NCBI GenBank assembly: GCA_018648265.1
Contig: JABGRN010000068.1
Span: 1-33,053, forward strand
DNA from: Prolixibacteraceae bacterium
GTDB lineage: Bacteria; Bacteroidota; Bacteroidia; Bacteroidales; Prolixibacteraceae
Direction: 5' to 3'
DNA length: 33,053 nucleotides
This document shows positions 1-9,018 of this stretch, piece after piece. Every line of letters starts with the position of its first letter. Positions within the stretch are counted from its first letter, which is position 1. The notes beneath the pieces are model-generated. The model was not told where the DNA came from. It did not search any database and worked only from the letters and a program-made list of their open reading frames with translations. The translations under genes and the position numbers were made by a program.

Positions 1-54
1 TATTCAAAGCAGTTTGATTTCGGAATAGATAAATTTATGAATAGTTCAGGTTAG
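1..54 (+). CDS. possible 3' end of an upstream gene (partial)
   Basis: Only the first reading frame is open from the window edge, for 17 codons ending in TAG at 52-54; the other two plus frames hit stops at once. The encoded tail (ending in NSSG) is not recognised. In Bacteroidota adenylate kinase often precedes obg, but nothing in these residues confirms that here. A non-coding edge is equally possible. Confidence 0.3.
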   Translation, partial: YSKQFDFGIDKFMNSSG

Positions 55-101
55 GAACGATTTTATAAATATTTTTGTATTGTTTTGAGAAATAAATAAA
101 A

Positions 102-1091
102 ATGGCTGAATCAAATTTTGTTGATTACGTAAAGATTCATTGTAAGTCTGGAAGCGGAGGAGCTGGTTCAGCACATTTACGAAGGGAGAAATTTGCAGCT
201 TTTGGAGGTCCCGATGGTGGAGACGGAGGTCGTGGAGGACATATTATTCTCAAAGGCAATAAGCAAATGTGGACTTTGCTGCATTTAAAATTCAGAAAGC
301 ATATTAAAGCAGGATTTGGAGATCCGGGTGGAAAATCAAGAAGTACCGGAGCCGATGGTGAAGATGTATTTTTGGAAGTTCCACTGGGAACCATTGCAAA
401 AGATGTTGAGTCGGGCGAATTCCTTTTTGAAATTACTAAACAAGGAGAAACACAAATTTTAGTTAATGGTGGCCGGGGCGGGTTAGGAAACGACCATTTT
501 AAATCTTCGACAAATCAAACACCCCGTTTCGCACAACCCGGAGAAGAAGGTGTTGAAGGTTGGAAAATTCTGGAGTTAAAAGTGTTGGCCGATGTAGGTT
601 TAGTTGGTTTTCCAAGTTCCGGGAAATCTACTTTATTATCAGTGGTTTCGGCAGCAAAACCGAAAATTGCAGAATATCATTTTACAACCCTTGTTCCGAA
701 TCTTGGTATTGTAGGACACCGCGAACAACGTTCGTTTGTAATGGCCGATATTCCTGGGATAATTGAAGGAGCAAGTGAAGGAAAGGGATTGGGTTTGAGA
801 TTCTTGCGTCATATCGAGCGAAACTCAATGTTATTTTTTATGGTTCCGGCCGACAGTGAAAATCATTTGAAAGAGTACAAAATTCTATTAAACGAATTGG
901 AAAAATACAATCCTGAATTGTTGGATAAACAACGTTTTCTTGGAATAAGTAAGTCAGATATGCTTGATGAGGAGTTAATGGATGAAATCAGTGCTGAATT
1001 GGAAGGTATTCCACATCTGTTTTTTTCATCGGTTACCGGATTAAATATTCCGCAATTAAAAGATAAAATTTGGGATATATTGAATTTTTAA
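102..1091 (+). CDS. obgE: Obg family GTPase (GTPase CgtA/ObgE)
   Basis: Essential ribosome-associated GTPase acting in large-subunit maturation and stress responses. The first ~158 residues form the glycine-rich Obg fold, with runs such as [12 protein letters not shown] near 35-46. The G domain follows: P-loop GFPSSGKST at 169-177, a TT switch I pair at 195-196, DIPG at 216-219, SKSD at 283-286 in the G4 (NKxD) position, and an SSVTG G5 near the end. At 329 residues it stops right after the G domain, so the variable C-terminal OCT domain of longer homologues is absent. Its TAA is followed immediately by the ATG of the PAP2 gene, which suggests co-transcription and coupling. Identity is very secure. 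Confidence 0.97.
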   Translation: MAESNFVDYVKIHCKSGSGGAGSAHLRREKFAAFGGPDGGDGGRGGHIILKGNKQMWTLLHLKFRKHIKAGFGDPGGKSRSTGADGEDVFLEVPLGTIAKDVESGEFLFEITKQGETQILVNGGRGGLGNDHFKSSTNQTPRFAQPGEEGVEGWKILELKVLADVGLVGFPSSGKSTLLSVVSAAKPKIAEYHFTTLVPNLGIVGHREQRSFVMADIPGIIEGASEGKGLGLRFLRHIERNSMLFFMVPADSENHLKEYKILLNELEKYNPELLDKQRFLGISKSDMLDEELMDEISAELEGIPHLFFSSVTGLNIPQLKDKIWDILNF

Positions 1092-1784
1092 ATGGAGTTG
1101 TATCAAAATATATTGGATTTTGACAGAGAGCTGTTTTTGTATCTGAATAGCTTTTACAATGATTTTTTTGATACAATTATGTTGTTGGTTACCCGCAAAG
1201 AAACATGGTTTCCATTTTACCTGATTATCGTTGTCTTTTTTATAAAAAACTACCGATCTAAATCAATGTTGATTTTGGTGTTTCTGGCATTAACAATTAT
1301 TGCCAGCGACCAAATTTCGGTATTAATTAAAGAAACTGTTCAACGGTTAAGACCAGTTCATGAACCTTCAATAGAACATCTGGTACACAATGTTCTTCGG
1401 AAGGGCGGCTTGTTTGGTTTTGTTTCGTCGCACGCGGCCAACACTTTCGCGATATTTATTTTCACATCAAAGATATTTAAAAATAAAAGTTATTTTTACT
1501 TGTTGTTTTTTTGGGCAGTTCTTGTTTCTTATTCCCGCATTTATTCAGGAGTTCATTATCCGCTCGATATTTTAGGTGGTGCAGTTTTGGGTTGGTTTTT
1601 GGCCGTAGTTTTTTACAAACTTTTAATGTTTCTAGAAAACCATTTTTTTATTGCTCGAACACCAAAAATTGGAAAAACAAAGATTACACAAGCACAAACC
1701 GGAACTGTATTTCTGGTGTTTGGAATTCTTTCCCTCACGGTAATTATTACGACCTACATTCTTCATTATTATAACTACTTGTAA
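1092..1784 (+). CDS. PAP2-family membrane phosphatase
   Basis: Integral membrane phosphatase of the PAP2 (type 2 phosphatidic acid phosphatase) superfamily, whose members remove phosphate from lipids such as undecaprenyl pyrophosphate or phosphatidylglycerophosphate. All three signature blocks are visible: K80 followed six residues later by RP (87-88), SSH at 112-114 in place of the usual PSGH, and SR(148-149)-x5-H155-x3-D159. Hydrophobic stretches near 40-52, 58-72, 116-128, 134-147, 160-178 and 205-225 fit about six membrane helices. The start codon directly follows the obgE stop and the stop directly precedes the next ATG. The substrate cannot be told from sequence; undecaprenyl-pyrophosphate phosphatase is the common guess. 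Confidence 0.9.
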   Translation: MELYQNILDFDRELFLYLNSFYNDFFDTIMLLVTRKETWFPFYLIIVVFFIKNYRSKSMLILVFLALTIIASDQISVLIKETVQRLRPVHEPSIEHLVHNVLRKGGLFGFVSSHAANTFAIFIFTSKIFKNKSYFYLLFFWAVLVSYSRIYSGVHYPLDILGGAVLGWFLAVVFYKLLMFLENHFFIARTPKIGKTKITQAQTGTVFLVFGILSLTVIITTYILHYYNYL

Positions 1785-3572
1785 ATGGATAAGTCGGCAT
1801 TTTTGTTTTATACCGAAAAGCAAAAAATATATTCAATCGAACTAAAAGCGGTATCAGTAAAAATACGACGATTTGCCTGGTTTCGGTTTTTTGCATTTGT
1901 ATTCATTTTTGCTCCGGCATTTGTTTTTGGGATAAAAAGTTGGATAACACTTACGCTTACACTTTTATCAATAATAATCTTTTTCTTTTTGGTTAAAAAG
2001 AATGTTCAGCTTGAAAAAAAGAAGAATAAATTTATTGAATTAAAAAAGTTGGTTGACGATGAATTGCAGGCTTTGAACCATTCATTTTCTCATTTTAAAA
2101 ATGGCAAGGAGTTTTTAGATACCGACCATTTTTTTTCTTATGATTTAGATTTGTTTGGAGAAGGCTCCCTTTTTCAGTTTTTAAACAGAACATCAACTGT
2201 TGGCGGTAGTTTAAAACTGGCTGATTGGTTGATAAAACCACCGGTTGACAAAGAGAATATTGAAAAAAGACAGAATGCAATTCAAGAGTTAGCCCAAATA
2301 CCAAATTGGCGCTTACATTTTCTTGCCAATGGCAATTTATTTAACGAAACTACAGAGCTCAATCGCGAAATAAAAGAATGGTCTAAATTGGAATTGAAAT
2401 TAAACAATGCATCGAAAGTAAAATGGATGATTCGTTTAATTCCACTTCTAACAATTATTTCTATAATCCCTGCAATTACTGGATTTTCTAATTTGTTTAT
2501 CACTATTGCAATTTTGTTGCAGTGGTTTCTAATGTATTTCTTTTGGCAACGAATTACAGAATATTTTGGTTATTTCGGAAGAAAATCAGAGTTGCTTTCA
2601 AAATATATGCAGTTGCTAAGGTATGTGGAGGAGCGTGAATTTCAGGCTGATTATTTAGTTGAATTACAAAAAAAAGTCAAGAAGCCTGAGTCGGCAAGTA
2701 AAGTATTCAAACAATTAAAAAGTTTGGTGAAAGAGTTAGAATACCGGCAAAATATATTAGTTGGTATTTTTCTTAATTCTGTTTTTCTATGGGATATTCG
2801 CTGTGTTTACAAATTATGGAATTGGCATCGGCAGAATCATAATAAACTGGCAGAGTGGCTTAATGTTGTTTCAGAAATAGATGCATTAATTTGTTTAGCA
2901 AATTACTCCAATAATCAAACAGATTTTTGTTATCCGAATATACACGAAGGTGGATTCTCATTTAAGGCAAAAAATTTAGGACACCCGTTACTAAAGGCAG
3001 ATAAACGTATTTGTAACGATTTAGAAATAAATGGTTGGTCGAAAGTAATTGTGGTTACCGGGGCTAACATGGCTGGTAAAAGTACATTTTTGCGAACCGT
3101 TGGAGTGAATCTGATTTTGGGCAGGTTGGGTGCTCCAGTGTGCGCTGAAGAAATGACCTTGACTCCCATTAGTATTTATACAAACATGCGCACCACTGAT
3201 TCTCTTTTGAAAGATGAATCGTACTTTTTTGCTGAACTGAAACGATTAAAAGGAGTATTGGACCGTTTGCAAAAAGGAGAGCGGATATTTGTAATTCTGG
3301 ACGAAATGTTAAAAGGGACAAATTCTATCGATAAATTGAATGGTTCTAAGGAACTTATTCGCAAATTAGTTGAATTCAAATCTATTTCATTAATAGCAAC
3401 TCACGACCTCAAACTAAGTGAATTGGAGGATGAATATCCACAAAGAGTTTTGAATAAATGTTTCGAAATTAAGATTGAAAACGATGAACTGGTTTTTGAT
3501 TATCTTTTGTCTGATGGAGTTACAAAAACGATGAATGCTACTTTTCTGATGAAAAAAATGGGGATTATCTAA
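1785..3572 (+). CDS. membrane-anchored MutS-family ATPase
   Basis: A 595-residue MutS relative that keeps the core/clamp region and the C-terminal ATPase but lacks the N-terminal mismatch-recognition domain. The start of the core is seen in DLFGEGSLFQFLNRTSTVGG (about 122-141). Walker A is GANMAGKST at 426-434 and Walker B has D506-E507, followed by the STHD-like ATHD segment. Unusually, there are hydrophobic segments at about 31-50 and 53-70, and another pair around 217-254, so the protein is probably membrane bound. Bacteroidota commonly carry such 'MutS-related' proteins, and their role is unclear. It is third in the obgE-PAP2 string with no intergenic base. It should not be called the canonical repair protein MutS. 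Confidence 0.88.
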   Translation: MDKSAFLFYTEKQKIYSIELKAVSVKIRRFAWFRFFAFVFIFAPAFVFGIKSWITLTLTLLSIIIFFFLVKKNVQLEKKKNKFIELKKLVDDELQALNHSFSHFKNGKEFLDTDHFFSYDLDLFGEGSLFQFLNRTSTVGGSLKLADWLIKPPVDKENIEKRQNAIQELAQIPNWRLHFLANGNLFNETTELNREIKEWSKLELKLNNASKVKWMIRLIPLLTIISIIPAITGFSNLFITIAILLQWFLMYFFWQRITEYFGYFGRKSELLSKYMQLLRYVEEREFQADYLVELQKKVKKPESASKVFKQLKSLVKELEYRQNILVGIFLNSVFLWDIRCVYKLWNWHRQNHNKLAEWLNVVSEIDALICLANYSNNQTDFCYPNIHEGGFSFKAKNLGHPLLKADKRICNDLEINGWSKVIVVTGANMAGKSTFLRTVGVNLILGRLGAPVCAEEMTLTPISIYTNMRTTDSLLKDESYFFAELKRLKGVLDRLQKGERIFVILDEMLKGTNSIDKLNGSKELIRKLVEFKSISLIATHDLKLSELEDEYPQRVLNKCFEIKIENDELVFDYLLSDGVTKTMNATFLMKKMGII

Positions 3573-3684
3573 TTGGAAATTGTTCCTTAAGAAAATATTT
3601 TAGGTTTTGGTTTTCCAATATTTTTCAACTGCAATTTGTTAGTTATTGGAAAGAGAGAATCATCGAAATCCATCTTTGTTTAGT

Positions 3685-3692
3685 TATATTTG
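3685..3692 (+). promoter_or_regulatory. candidate -7 promoter box for parE
   Basis: TATATTTG matches the Bacteroidota sigma-70 -7 consensus TAnnTTTG exactly and lies 113 nt upstream of the parE start in a 233-nt non-coding gap. No good -33 TTTG was found at normal spacing, so this is a single-box call. The rest of the gap shows no gene. Confidence 0.35.
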
Positions 3693-3805
3693 CCCCAAAT
3701 TGTGAAAAATGGCTTCTGAAATATAAAAATTCAACAATTTTTTATTTGCAATTTTATCGAACTAAAAAATTTGTTTTAGGGCTTTTTGACGATTAAAGAA
3801 AATAT

Positions 3806-5641
3806 ATGACTGCAACGTACGACGAAGGAACAATTAAAACATTAGACTGGCAGGAACATATACGGAAGCGTCCGGGAATGTATATAGGGAAGTTGGGAGA
3901 TGGCTCCGCTGCCGACGATGGGATTTATGTGCTTTTGAAAGAAGTGCTTGATAATTCGGTTGATGAATTTATGATGGGCTTCGGAAAAAAAATTACTGTA
4001 GAAATAGACCAGGATAAAGTTTTTGTTCGTGATTATGGCCGAGGTATTCCACTCGGTAAATTAGACGATGTTGTCAGTAAAATGAATACCGGCGCTAAGT
4101 ACGATTCCAAAGTATTTAAAAAGTCAGTAGGTTTAAATGGAGTTGGAATTAAAGCAGTAAATGCTTTATCAAACGATTTTACCATAAAAGCAGTTCGCGA
4201 AGGTGTTGCCAAAGAAGTTTCGTTTAGCAAAGGAATAAAAACGGGAGAAGAAGATTTTAAAGGATTAAAAGAGGAAAACGGAACAATTGTTTCTTTTATC
4301 CCCGACCAATCAGTGTTTAAAAAATATCATTACATAAACGATTATGTAGTGAACATGTTAAAAAATTATACCTTTTTAAACTCTGGACTTACCATTGAAT
4401 TTAATGGAGAAAAGTATTTCTCCAGAAATGGGCTACGAGATTTGCTGGAGGAAAACATGGATCACCATCCAATTTATCCCATTATCCATTTAAAAGGTGA
4501 AGATATTGAGGTTGCATTAACGCACGGTAACCAATACGGAGAGGATTACTATTCGTTCGTGAATGGGCAACATACATCTCAGGGAGGATCTCATTTACAG
4601 GCTTTTCGTGAGGTGCTGGTGAAAACAATTCGTGAATTCTATAAAAAAGATTTCGACCCTTCAGATATTAGGGCTTCAATTGTTGCAGCAGTGAGTATTA
4701 AAGTTGAAGAGCCGGTTTTTGAATCGCAAACAAAAACCAAGCTTGGCTCAAAAGATATTGGTCCTGATGGTCCTTCGGTTCGTGCGCATGTAGCTAATTT
4801 TATGCAAAAAGAATTGAATAATTTTTTGCATAAAAATTCGGAAGTTGCGGAAGTGTTGTTACGAAGAATTGTTGAATCTGAACGCGAAAGGAAGGCAATT
4901 TCCGGTATAAAAAAATTGGCCAAACAAAGGGCTAAAAAATCTAGTCTTCACAATAAAAAATTGAGAGATTGTCGTGTACATTTTAACGGGAAAAAAGTCG
5001 ACAAAGAGAAGTCGAGTATTTTTATTACCGAGGGTGATTCGGCAAGTGGGTCAATTACAAAATCTCGCGATGTAAACACACAAGCAGTTTTCAGTTTGAA
5101 AGGAAAACCTTTGAATACCTTCGGATTAACAAAAAAAGTAGTTTACGAAAACGAAGAGTTTAACCTTTTGCAAGCTGCTTTGAATATTGAAGAAAGTCTG
5201 GAAGATCTGCGTTACAACAAGGTAATTATTGCCACCGATGCAGATGTTGACGGAATGCACATTCGTTTGCTGTTAATTACTTTCTTCCTACAGTTTTTTC
5301 CTGAACTAATAAGAAAAGGTCATGTTTATATTTTGCAAACACCACTTTTTAGGGTGCGTAACAAACAAAAAACTTTTTATTGTTATTCAGAAAAAGAGAA
5401 AGAAAAGGCCATTAATAAATTGAAAGGAAAACCAGAAATAACTCGATTTAAAGGATTAGGGGAAATTTCCCCCGATGAATTTAAACATTTTATTGGCGAA
5501 AAGATTCGACTGGATCCAGTAGTAATGAAAAAACACGAATCGGTTTCGCAAATGTTAGAGTTTTACATGGGAAAGAATACACCAACCCGACAGGAATTCA
5601 TTATTGAAAACCTGTATGTTGAAAAGGACGAAGTAGCGTAG
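3806..5641 (+). CDS. parE: DNA topoisomerase IV subunit B
   Basis: ATPase subunit of type IIA topoisomerase. It has an N-terminal GHKL ATPase ([11 protein letters not shown] with the catalytic Glu and metal-binding Asn, then DYGRGIP, then the ATP lid [13 protein letters not shown]). The transducer domain is followed by the TOPRIM domain, with E409 in EGDSASG and the acidic triad D478, D480, D482 in [10 protein letters not shown], and RFKGLGEI near the C-terminus. The 611-residue length fits ParE, which is shorter than typical GyrB. The partner parC lies 71 nt downstream on the same strand. The adjacent parE–parC pair with a GyrB-like sequence favours topoisomerase IV over gyrase; the remaining doubt is only ParE versus GyrB naming. 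Confidence 0.93.
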   Translation: MTATYDEGTIKTLDWQEHIRKRPGMYIGKLGDGSAADDGIYVLLKEVLDNSVDEFMMGFGKKITVEIDQDKVFVRDYGRGIPLGKLDDVVSKMNTGAKYDSKVFKKSVGLNGVGIKAVNALSNDFTIKAVREGVAKEVSFSKGIKTGEEDFKGLKEENGTIVSFIPDQSVFKKYHYINDYVVNMLKNYTFLNSGLTIEFNGEKYFSRNGLRDLLEENMDHHPIYPIIHLKGEDIEVALTHGNQYGEDYYSFVNGQHTSQGGSHLQAFREVLVKTIREFYKKDFDPSDIRASIVAAVSIKVEEPVFESQTKTKLGSKDIGPDGPSVRAHVANFMQKELNNFLHKNSEVAEVLLRRIVESERERKAISGIKKLAKQRAKKSSLHNKKLRDCRVHFNGKKVDKEKSSIFITEGDSASGSITKSRDVNTQAVFSLKGKPLNTFGLTKKVVYENEEFNLLQAALNIEESLEDLRYNKVIIATDADVDGMHIRLLLITFFLQFFPELIRKGHVYILQTPLFRVRNKQKTFYCYSEKEKEKAINKLKGKPEITRFKGLGEISPDEFKHFIGEKIRLDPVVMKKHESVSQMLEFYMGKNTPTRQEFIIENLYVEKDEVA

Positions 5642-5666
5642 TTGAAATAATTTTAGAAAAATTGTA

Positions 5667-5695
5667 ATTGAACTCGGTTTAACCCGGAGTTTCAA
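5667..5695 (+). other. imperfect hairpin in parE–parC gap
   Basis: The 71-nt gap holds an inverted repeat (ATTGAACTCGG, loop TTTAA, then CCCGGAGTTTCAAT) that can form about 11 pairs with two single-base bulges. No T-run follows on the plus strand, so a rho-independent terminator is unlikely. It may be an mRNA processing or stability element. Function is inferred only. Confidence 0.35.
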
Positions 5696-5712
5696 TAATT
5701 GATAAGTGTAGA

Positions 5713-8346
5713 ATGTCAGAAGAGAATTTTAATCACGAAGAGATAAATGACGAGATCGTAAAAGATGAGGTAACTTATTTGTCGGGAATGTACAAAGAGT
5801 GGTTTCTCGATTATGCGTCGTACGTAATTTTGGAGCGCGCTGTGCCTTATATAAACGACGGGTTAAAACCAGTTCAGCGTAGAATAATGCATGCCATGCG
5901 CGAAATGGATGATGGACGCTACAACAAGGTGGCAAACATTATCGGGCAAACCATGCAGTATCATCCACACGGCGACGCATCTATCGGCGACGCTGCTATT
6001 CAATTGGGTCAAAAAGAGTTATTGATTGATACTCAGGGAAACTGGGGAAACATTTTAACAGGAGATGGTTCGGCTGCTCCTCGATACATTGAAGCACGAC
6101 TTTCTAAATTTGCGTTGGAGGTTTTGTTCAATCCCAAAACAACGGAATGGAAACTTTCGTATGATGGAAGAAAAAGAGAGCCGGTAACACTTCCGGTAAA
6201 ATTCCCTTTATTATTGGCACAAGGTGTAGATGGAATTGCTGTGGGTTTGGCATCAAAGTTATTTCCACATAATTTTATTGAATTAATAGATGCTTCGATC
6301 TCTCACCTAAAAAATAAAGATTTTGATTTAGTACCCGATTTTCCAAGTGGAGGTTCGGCCGATTTTGGAAAATACAACGACGGATTACGTGGTGGTTCGA
6401 TTAAAGTACGTGCAAAAATTGAAAAACGCGACAATAAAACACTGGTAATTACTGAAGTTCCGTATGGTAAAACTACATCTTCGTTAATAGATTCGGTGAT
6501 TAAAGCGAATGATCGGGGCAAAATAAAAATCAAGAAAATTGATGACAACACCGCTGAACGAGTAGAGATTTTAATTCATTTGGCTTCTGGTGTTTCTTCA
6601 GACAAAACAATTGATGCTCTTTATGCTTTTACCGATTGTGAAATGTCCTTGTCGCCAAATTCGGTAATTATTGAAAACGATAAACCAATTTTTATTGGCG
6701 TAAAGGAGATTTTGAGACGTTCTGCCGACGCAACTTTACAATTGCTGAAGTTAGAGCTAGAGATTAAAAAATCGGAATTGGAGGAAGCGTGGCATTTTTC
6801 TTCACTCGAAAAAATATTTATTGAAGAACGAATTTACAAGGACAAAAAATTCGAAGATTCAGAAAACATGGACATGGCTGTGGCTCACATCGACAAACGT
6901 CTTGAGCCGTGGAAATCAAAATTAAAACGTGAGATTACACGAGAAGATATTCTTAAATTGATGGAAATTCGGATGGCGCGAATCCTGAAATTCAACAAAG
7001 ATAAAGCCAACGATCATTTGCAGACTATTGAAGATGAAATTGCAAAAGTTGTAAAAAATATACAAAACATAGTCCCTTTCACTATTAAATGGTTTGCTCA
7101 TTTAAAAACGAAATATGGTAAAGGGCGCGATCGTAAAACTGAGATTCGCAATTTCGAAAACATTGTTGCTTCTAAAGTGGTTGTCCGTAACGAAAAACTT
7201 TACATCGACCGAAAAGAAGGTTTTATTGGAACCGGGTTAAAAAAGTCTGAATTTTTATCCGACTGCTCCGACATTGACGACATTGTTGTATTCAGACGCG
7301 ATGGTTCCTATTTTATATCGAAGGTTTCTGATAAAGCATTTATAGGCAAAAATCCACTTTACGTGGCCGTGTTTAAAAAGAATGATATTCGTACCATTTA
7401 CAATTTGGTTTATAAAGATGGCAAATCGGGATTTTCGTACATGAAACGGTTTTTTGTTACAGGAGTTACCCGCGACAAAGAGTACAATCTGACGAAAGAA
7501 ACTAAAAAGTCGAGAATTACTTATTTCTCTGCAAATCCAAATGGTGAAGCTGAAGTTTTAAAAATAGTTCTGAAGCCAAAGCCACGAATTAAGAATTTAA
7601 TTTTTGAAGAGGATTTGGGTGAGCTGGCGGTAAAAGGTCGTCAGTCGATGGGAAATATTTTAACCAAATATGAGGTTCACAAAATTTCGTTGAAAGAGAA
7701 GGGGGTTTCCACTTTGGGTGGTCGTAAAATTTGGTTCGATCAAGATGTCCTTCGTTTAAATGCTGATTCGCGAGGTAAGTTTTTGGGTGAATTTTCGGGC
7801 GAAGATAAAATTTTAGTTTTGTATAAAAAGGGAGAATATCAGTTGTATAATTACGACTTAAGTAACCATTTCGGGCAAGATATTCTGACCATTGAAAAGT
7901 TCGACAAAAGAAAAGTATTGTCGGTGGTTTATTACGATGCCGAGCAAAAGTATTATTACGTTAAACGTTTCGAAATTGATGAACCAGAAGGAAAGTTGTT
8001 TAGTTTTATTGGTGAGAATCCTGATAATAAACTGGTGAGTGTTACATGGGTAAGATATCCAAGATTGGAACTGGAATTTGGTGGAAAAAATTCGGAACGG
8101 GAAAATGAGATTATTGAAATTGCTGAATTTATTGGGGTAAAATCGTGGAAGGCAAAAGGGAAACGTGTTTCTAATTACGAAGTTGAAAACATACGAGAGA
8201 TCAAAGCTATAATTAAAGATGAAGATGATAAACCCGAATCCAAAGAATTAGATGTTGAAGAAACAAAAGAAATTGATGATATTCCGTTTGAAATAAACCG
8301 TCCTACAAAAAATGAGGATGATCCAAATCAGATGTCGTTATTCTAA
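5713..8346 (+). CDS. parC: DNA topoisomerase IV subunit A
   Basis: DNA-cleaving subunit that pairs with ParE to decatenate chromosomes. The winged-helix region has LKPVQRRIMHAM near 51-62, YHPHGD at 83-88, and the catalytic tyrosine Y125 in AAPRYIEARLS. A long coiled-coil/tower region and a divergent C-terminal domain follow. At 877 residues it is longer than E. coli ParC. The last ~50 residues are acidic and probably disordered, ending in the pentapeptide QMSLF at 873-877. That resembles the bacterial beta-clamp-binding consensus QL(S/D)LF. The GyrA-box motif was not recognised, consistent with ParC rather than GyrA. Confidence 0.93.
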   Translation: MSEENFNHEEINDEIVKDEVTYLSGMYKEWFLDYASYVILERAVPYINDGLKPVQRRIMHAMREMDDGRYNKVANIIGQTMQYHPHGDASIGDAAIQLGQKELLIDTQGNWGNILTGDGSAAPRYIEARLSKFALEVLFNPKTTEWKLSYDGRKREPVTLPVKFPLLLAQGVDGIAVGLASKLFPHNFIELIDASISHLKNKDFDLVPDFPSGGSADFGKYNDGLRGGSIKVRAKIEKRDNKTLVITEVPYGKTTSSLIDSVIKANDRGKIKIKKIDDNTAERVEILIHLASGVSSDKTIDALYAFTDCEMSLSPNSVIIENDKPIFIGVKEILRRSADATLQLLKLELEIKKSELEEAWHFSSLEKIFIEERIYKDKKFEDSENMDMAVAHIDKRLEPWKSKLKREITREDILKLMEIRMARILKFNKDKANDHLQTIEDEIAKVVKNIQNIVPFTIKWFAHLKTKYGKGRDRKTEIRNFENIVASKVVVRNEKLYIDRKEGFIGTGLKKSEFLSDCSDIDDIVVFRRDGSYFISKVSDKAFIGKNPLYVAVFKKNDIRTIYNLVYKDGKSGFSYMKRFFVTGVTRDKEYNLTKETKKSRITYFSANPNGEAEVLKIVLKPKPRIKNLIFEEDLGELAVKGRQSMGNILTKYEVHKISLKEKGVSTLGGRKIWFDQDVLRLNADSRGKFLGEFSGEDKILVLYKKGEYQLYNYDLSNHFGQDILTIEKFDKRKVLSVVYYDAEQKYYYVKRFEIDEPEGKLFSFIGENPDNKLVSVTWVRYPRLELEFGGKNSERENEIIEIAEFIGVKSWKAKGKRVSNYEVENIREIKAIIKDEDDKPESKELDVEETKEIDDIPFEINRPTKNEDDPNQMSLF

Positions 8347-8405
8347 AAAGTTTTCAATTTTTAGTTACGTAATCAAAAAATCACTCAACATTTTATTAAT
8401 ATAAA

Positions 8406-8461
8406 ACTGCAAACTGCGACTGAATACTGTGACTGTAAACTGCGACTGAATACTGCAACTG
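8406..8461 (+). repeat. ACTG array with alternating 7/6-nt spacing
   Basis: ACTG occurs nine times, starting at 8406, 8413, 8419, 8426, 8432, 8439, 8445, 8452 and 8458, so spacing strictly alternates 7 and 6 (a 13-nt period). Within it a perfect 19-nt repeat occurs at 8411-8429 and 8437-8455 (period 26). It lies in the 167-nt gap between parC and aroK and is not coding in any evident way. Confidence 0.85.
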
Positions 8462-8471
8462 CACCCTTGCC

Positions 8472-8506
8472 TTTAAACTTTAAACTTTTACCTTTAAACT
8501 TTTAAT
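8472..8506 (+). repeat. heptamer array (TTTAAAC-type, five units)
   Basis: Five consecutive 7-nt units: TTTAAAC, TTTAAAC, TTTTACC, TTTAAAC, TTTTAAT. The array ends 7 nt before the aroK start codon. The unit matches the arrays around the four-helix-bundle gene near 23.3-23.75 kb. Confidence 0.8.
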
Positions 8507-8513
8507 TTGTGGT

Positions 8514-9011
8514 ATGAGAATTTATCTGATAGGATACATGGGATGTGGCAAATCTACGCTTGGCCGGAGACTTTCGGAACATCTGAATTTGCAGTTTGTA
8601 GATATGGATCATTACATTGAGGAGCGAAATTATAAAACTATTCCACAGATTTTTGCAGAAGAAGGAGAAGCTGAATTCAGAAAAAAGGAGAGAAAAGCAC
8701 TCGAAGAACTTTCAGAATTTACCGATATTGTAATTGCCACTGGTGGTGGTGCTCCCTGTTTTTTCGATAATGTAGAATTAATGAATAAATCAGGAAAAAC
8801 CATTTATCTGAATATCGAACCAAATATTCTCGCCGATCGCTTGTTAAAATCAAAAACAGAACGTCCGTTAATTAAAGGAAAATCGAGAGAAGAATTAGTA
8901 GCTTTCATCGATGAAACTTTGAAAAAACGCAACGAATTTTATAAACAAGCAAAATTAGAAATTACTCAACCCGACATTAATTTGCATGATTTGCAAGCAT
9001 TGATTTCATAA
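8514..9011 (+). CDS. aroK: shikimate kinase
   Basis: Phosphorylates shikimate to shikimate 3-phosphate with ATP, in the cytosolic chorismate pathway for aromatic amino acids. Walker A is GYMGCGKST at 7-15. Shikimate-binding residues are D32 (in VDMDH), R56 (in EFRKKE) and the GGG at 77-79. The lid arginine R117 is in ERPLI. The 165-residue length is typical. The start follows a repeat-rich leader with no clear Shine-Dalgarno, common in Bacteroidota. The TPP-dependent enzyme begins 7 nt downstream, so the two are probably co-transcribed, though no pathway link between them is obvious. Confidence 0.95.
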   Translation: MRIYLIGYMGCGKSTLGRRLSEHLNLQFVDMDHYIEERNYKTIPQIFAEEGEAEFRKKERKALEELSEFTDIVIATGGGAPCFFDNVELMNKSGKTIYLNIEPNILADRLLKSKTERPLIKGKSREELVAFIDETLKKRNEFYKQAKLEITQPDINLHDLQALIS

Positions 9012-9018
9012 AAACATC

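Noticed and set aside
137-394. Antisense open frame within obgE
   Set aside because: It lies opposite the glycine-rich codons of obgE, giving a proline-rich frame; a typical shadow.
1785-3572. Naming this gene mutS
   Set aside because: The mismatch-recognition domain is missing and membrane segments are present, so it is only a family relative.
5729-5935. Antisense open frame at the parC start
   Set aside because: No domain, opposite strongly conserved parC sequence.
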